DNA of 5,445 bases from Clostridia bacterium. GTDB lineage: Bacteria; Bacillota; Clostridia; Oscillospirales; UBA644. Position 1 is the first letter of the stretch, and each line of letters opens with the position of its first letter. The translations under genes and the position numbers were made by a program. Of the stretch, positions 5,439 through 5,445 are shown piece after piece. The notes beneath the pieces are model-generated. The model ran no database searches and was not told where the DNA came from. It was given only the letters and a program-made list of their open reading frames with translations. The stretch is taken from the NCBI GenBank assembly GCA_017424085.1, contig JAFPBP010000192.1, forward strand, positions 1 to 5,445, read 5' to 3'.

Positions 5439-5445
5439 GATAATT

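Overview
This 5.4 kb window looks like part of a Gram-positive, gut- or rumen-type Clostridia chromosome. The evidence is a lipoprotein signal with a long Ser/Thr/Asp/Gly-rich linker, a surface protein with a cohesin-like domain, two cadherin-like beta-sandwich domains and a Ser/Thr/Asp linker, AGGAGG-type ribosome binding sites, sigma-70/sigma-A type promoters, and no outer-membrane features. The assignment is an inference from protein style; no marker gene is present. Most of the window is moderately GC-rich (sampled lines about 58-63% GC), but about 2950-4034 is clearly AT-rich (sampled lines 23-43% GC).

Layout, left to right. On the + strand: a secreted lipoprotein of unknown function (2-652), then 33 bases later an M42-type metallo-aminopeptidase (686-1717), probably one transcript. 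A strong hairpin (1732-1760) follows and probably serves as a terminator for both converging strands. On the - strand: a sialidase-like protein with Asp-boxes (1766-2878). Its longest open frame begins with a TTG that is really part of a near-perfect promoter (TTGACA, 17 bases, TATACT), so the start is moved to a GTG with a good ribosome binding site. Next come a terminator hairpin (3020-3045) and an AT-rich two-gene cassette transcribed on the - strand: a small acidic/hydrophobic protein with an HLIFGDVFNPF motif (3571-3918), then a 160-residue HELTH zinc-metallopeptidase-like protein (3065-3547). Both genes have annotated-looking starts that overlap their own Shine-Dalgarno sequence and were corrected. 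Upstream of the cassette is an open stretch (3890-4033) that may be the tail of a lost gene. At the right end, also on the - strand, is a 448-residue cell-surface protein (4035-5381) with its own extended -10 promoter at the window edge.

How the genes may work together: the right-hand surface protein, the lipoprotein and the sialidase-like enzyme fit a carbohydrate- or glycoprotein-using gut bacterium, and the M42 peptidase would act on peptides in the cytoplasm. The AT-rich pair does not belong with these by composition. It looks like a horizontally acquired cassette of the kind seen as detached immunity or accessory genes next to polymorphic toxins, and is the best candidate here for something undescribed. 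No gene-free stretch exceeds 300 bases; the longest gaps are 2879-3064 (promoter, leader and terminator) and 3919-4034 (possible gene remnant).
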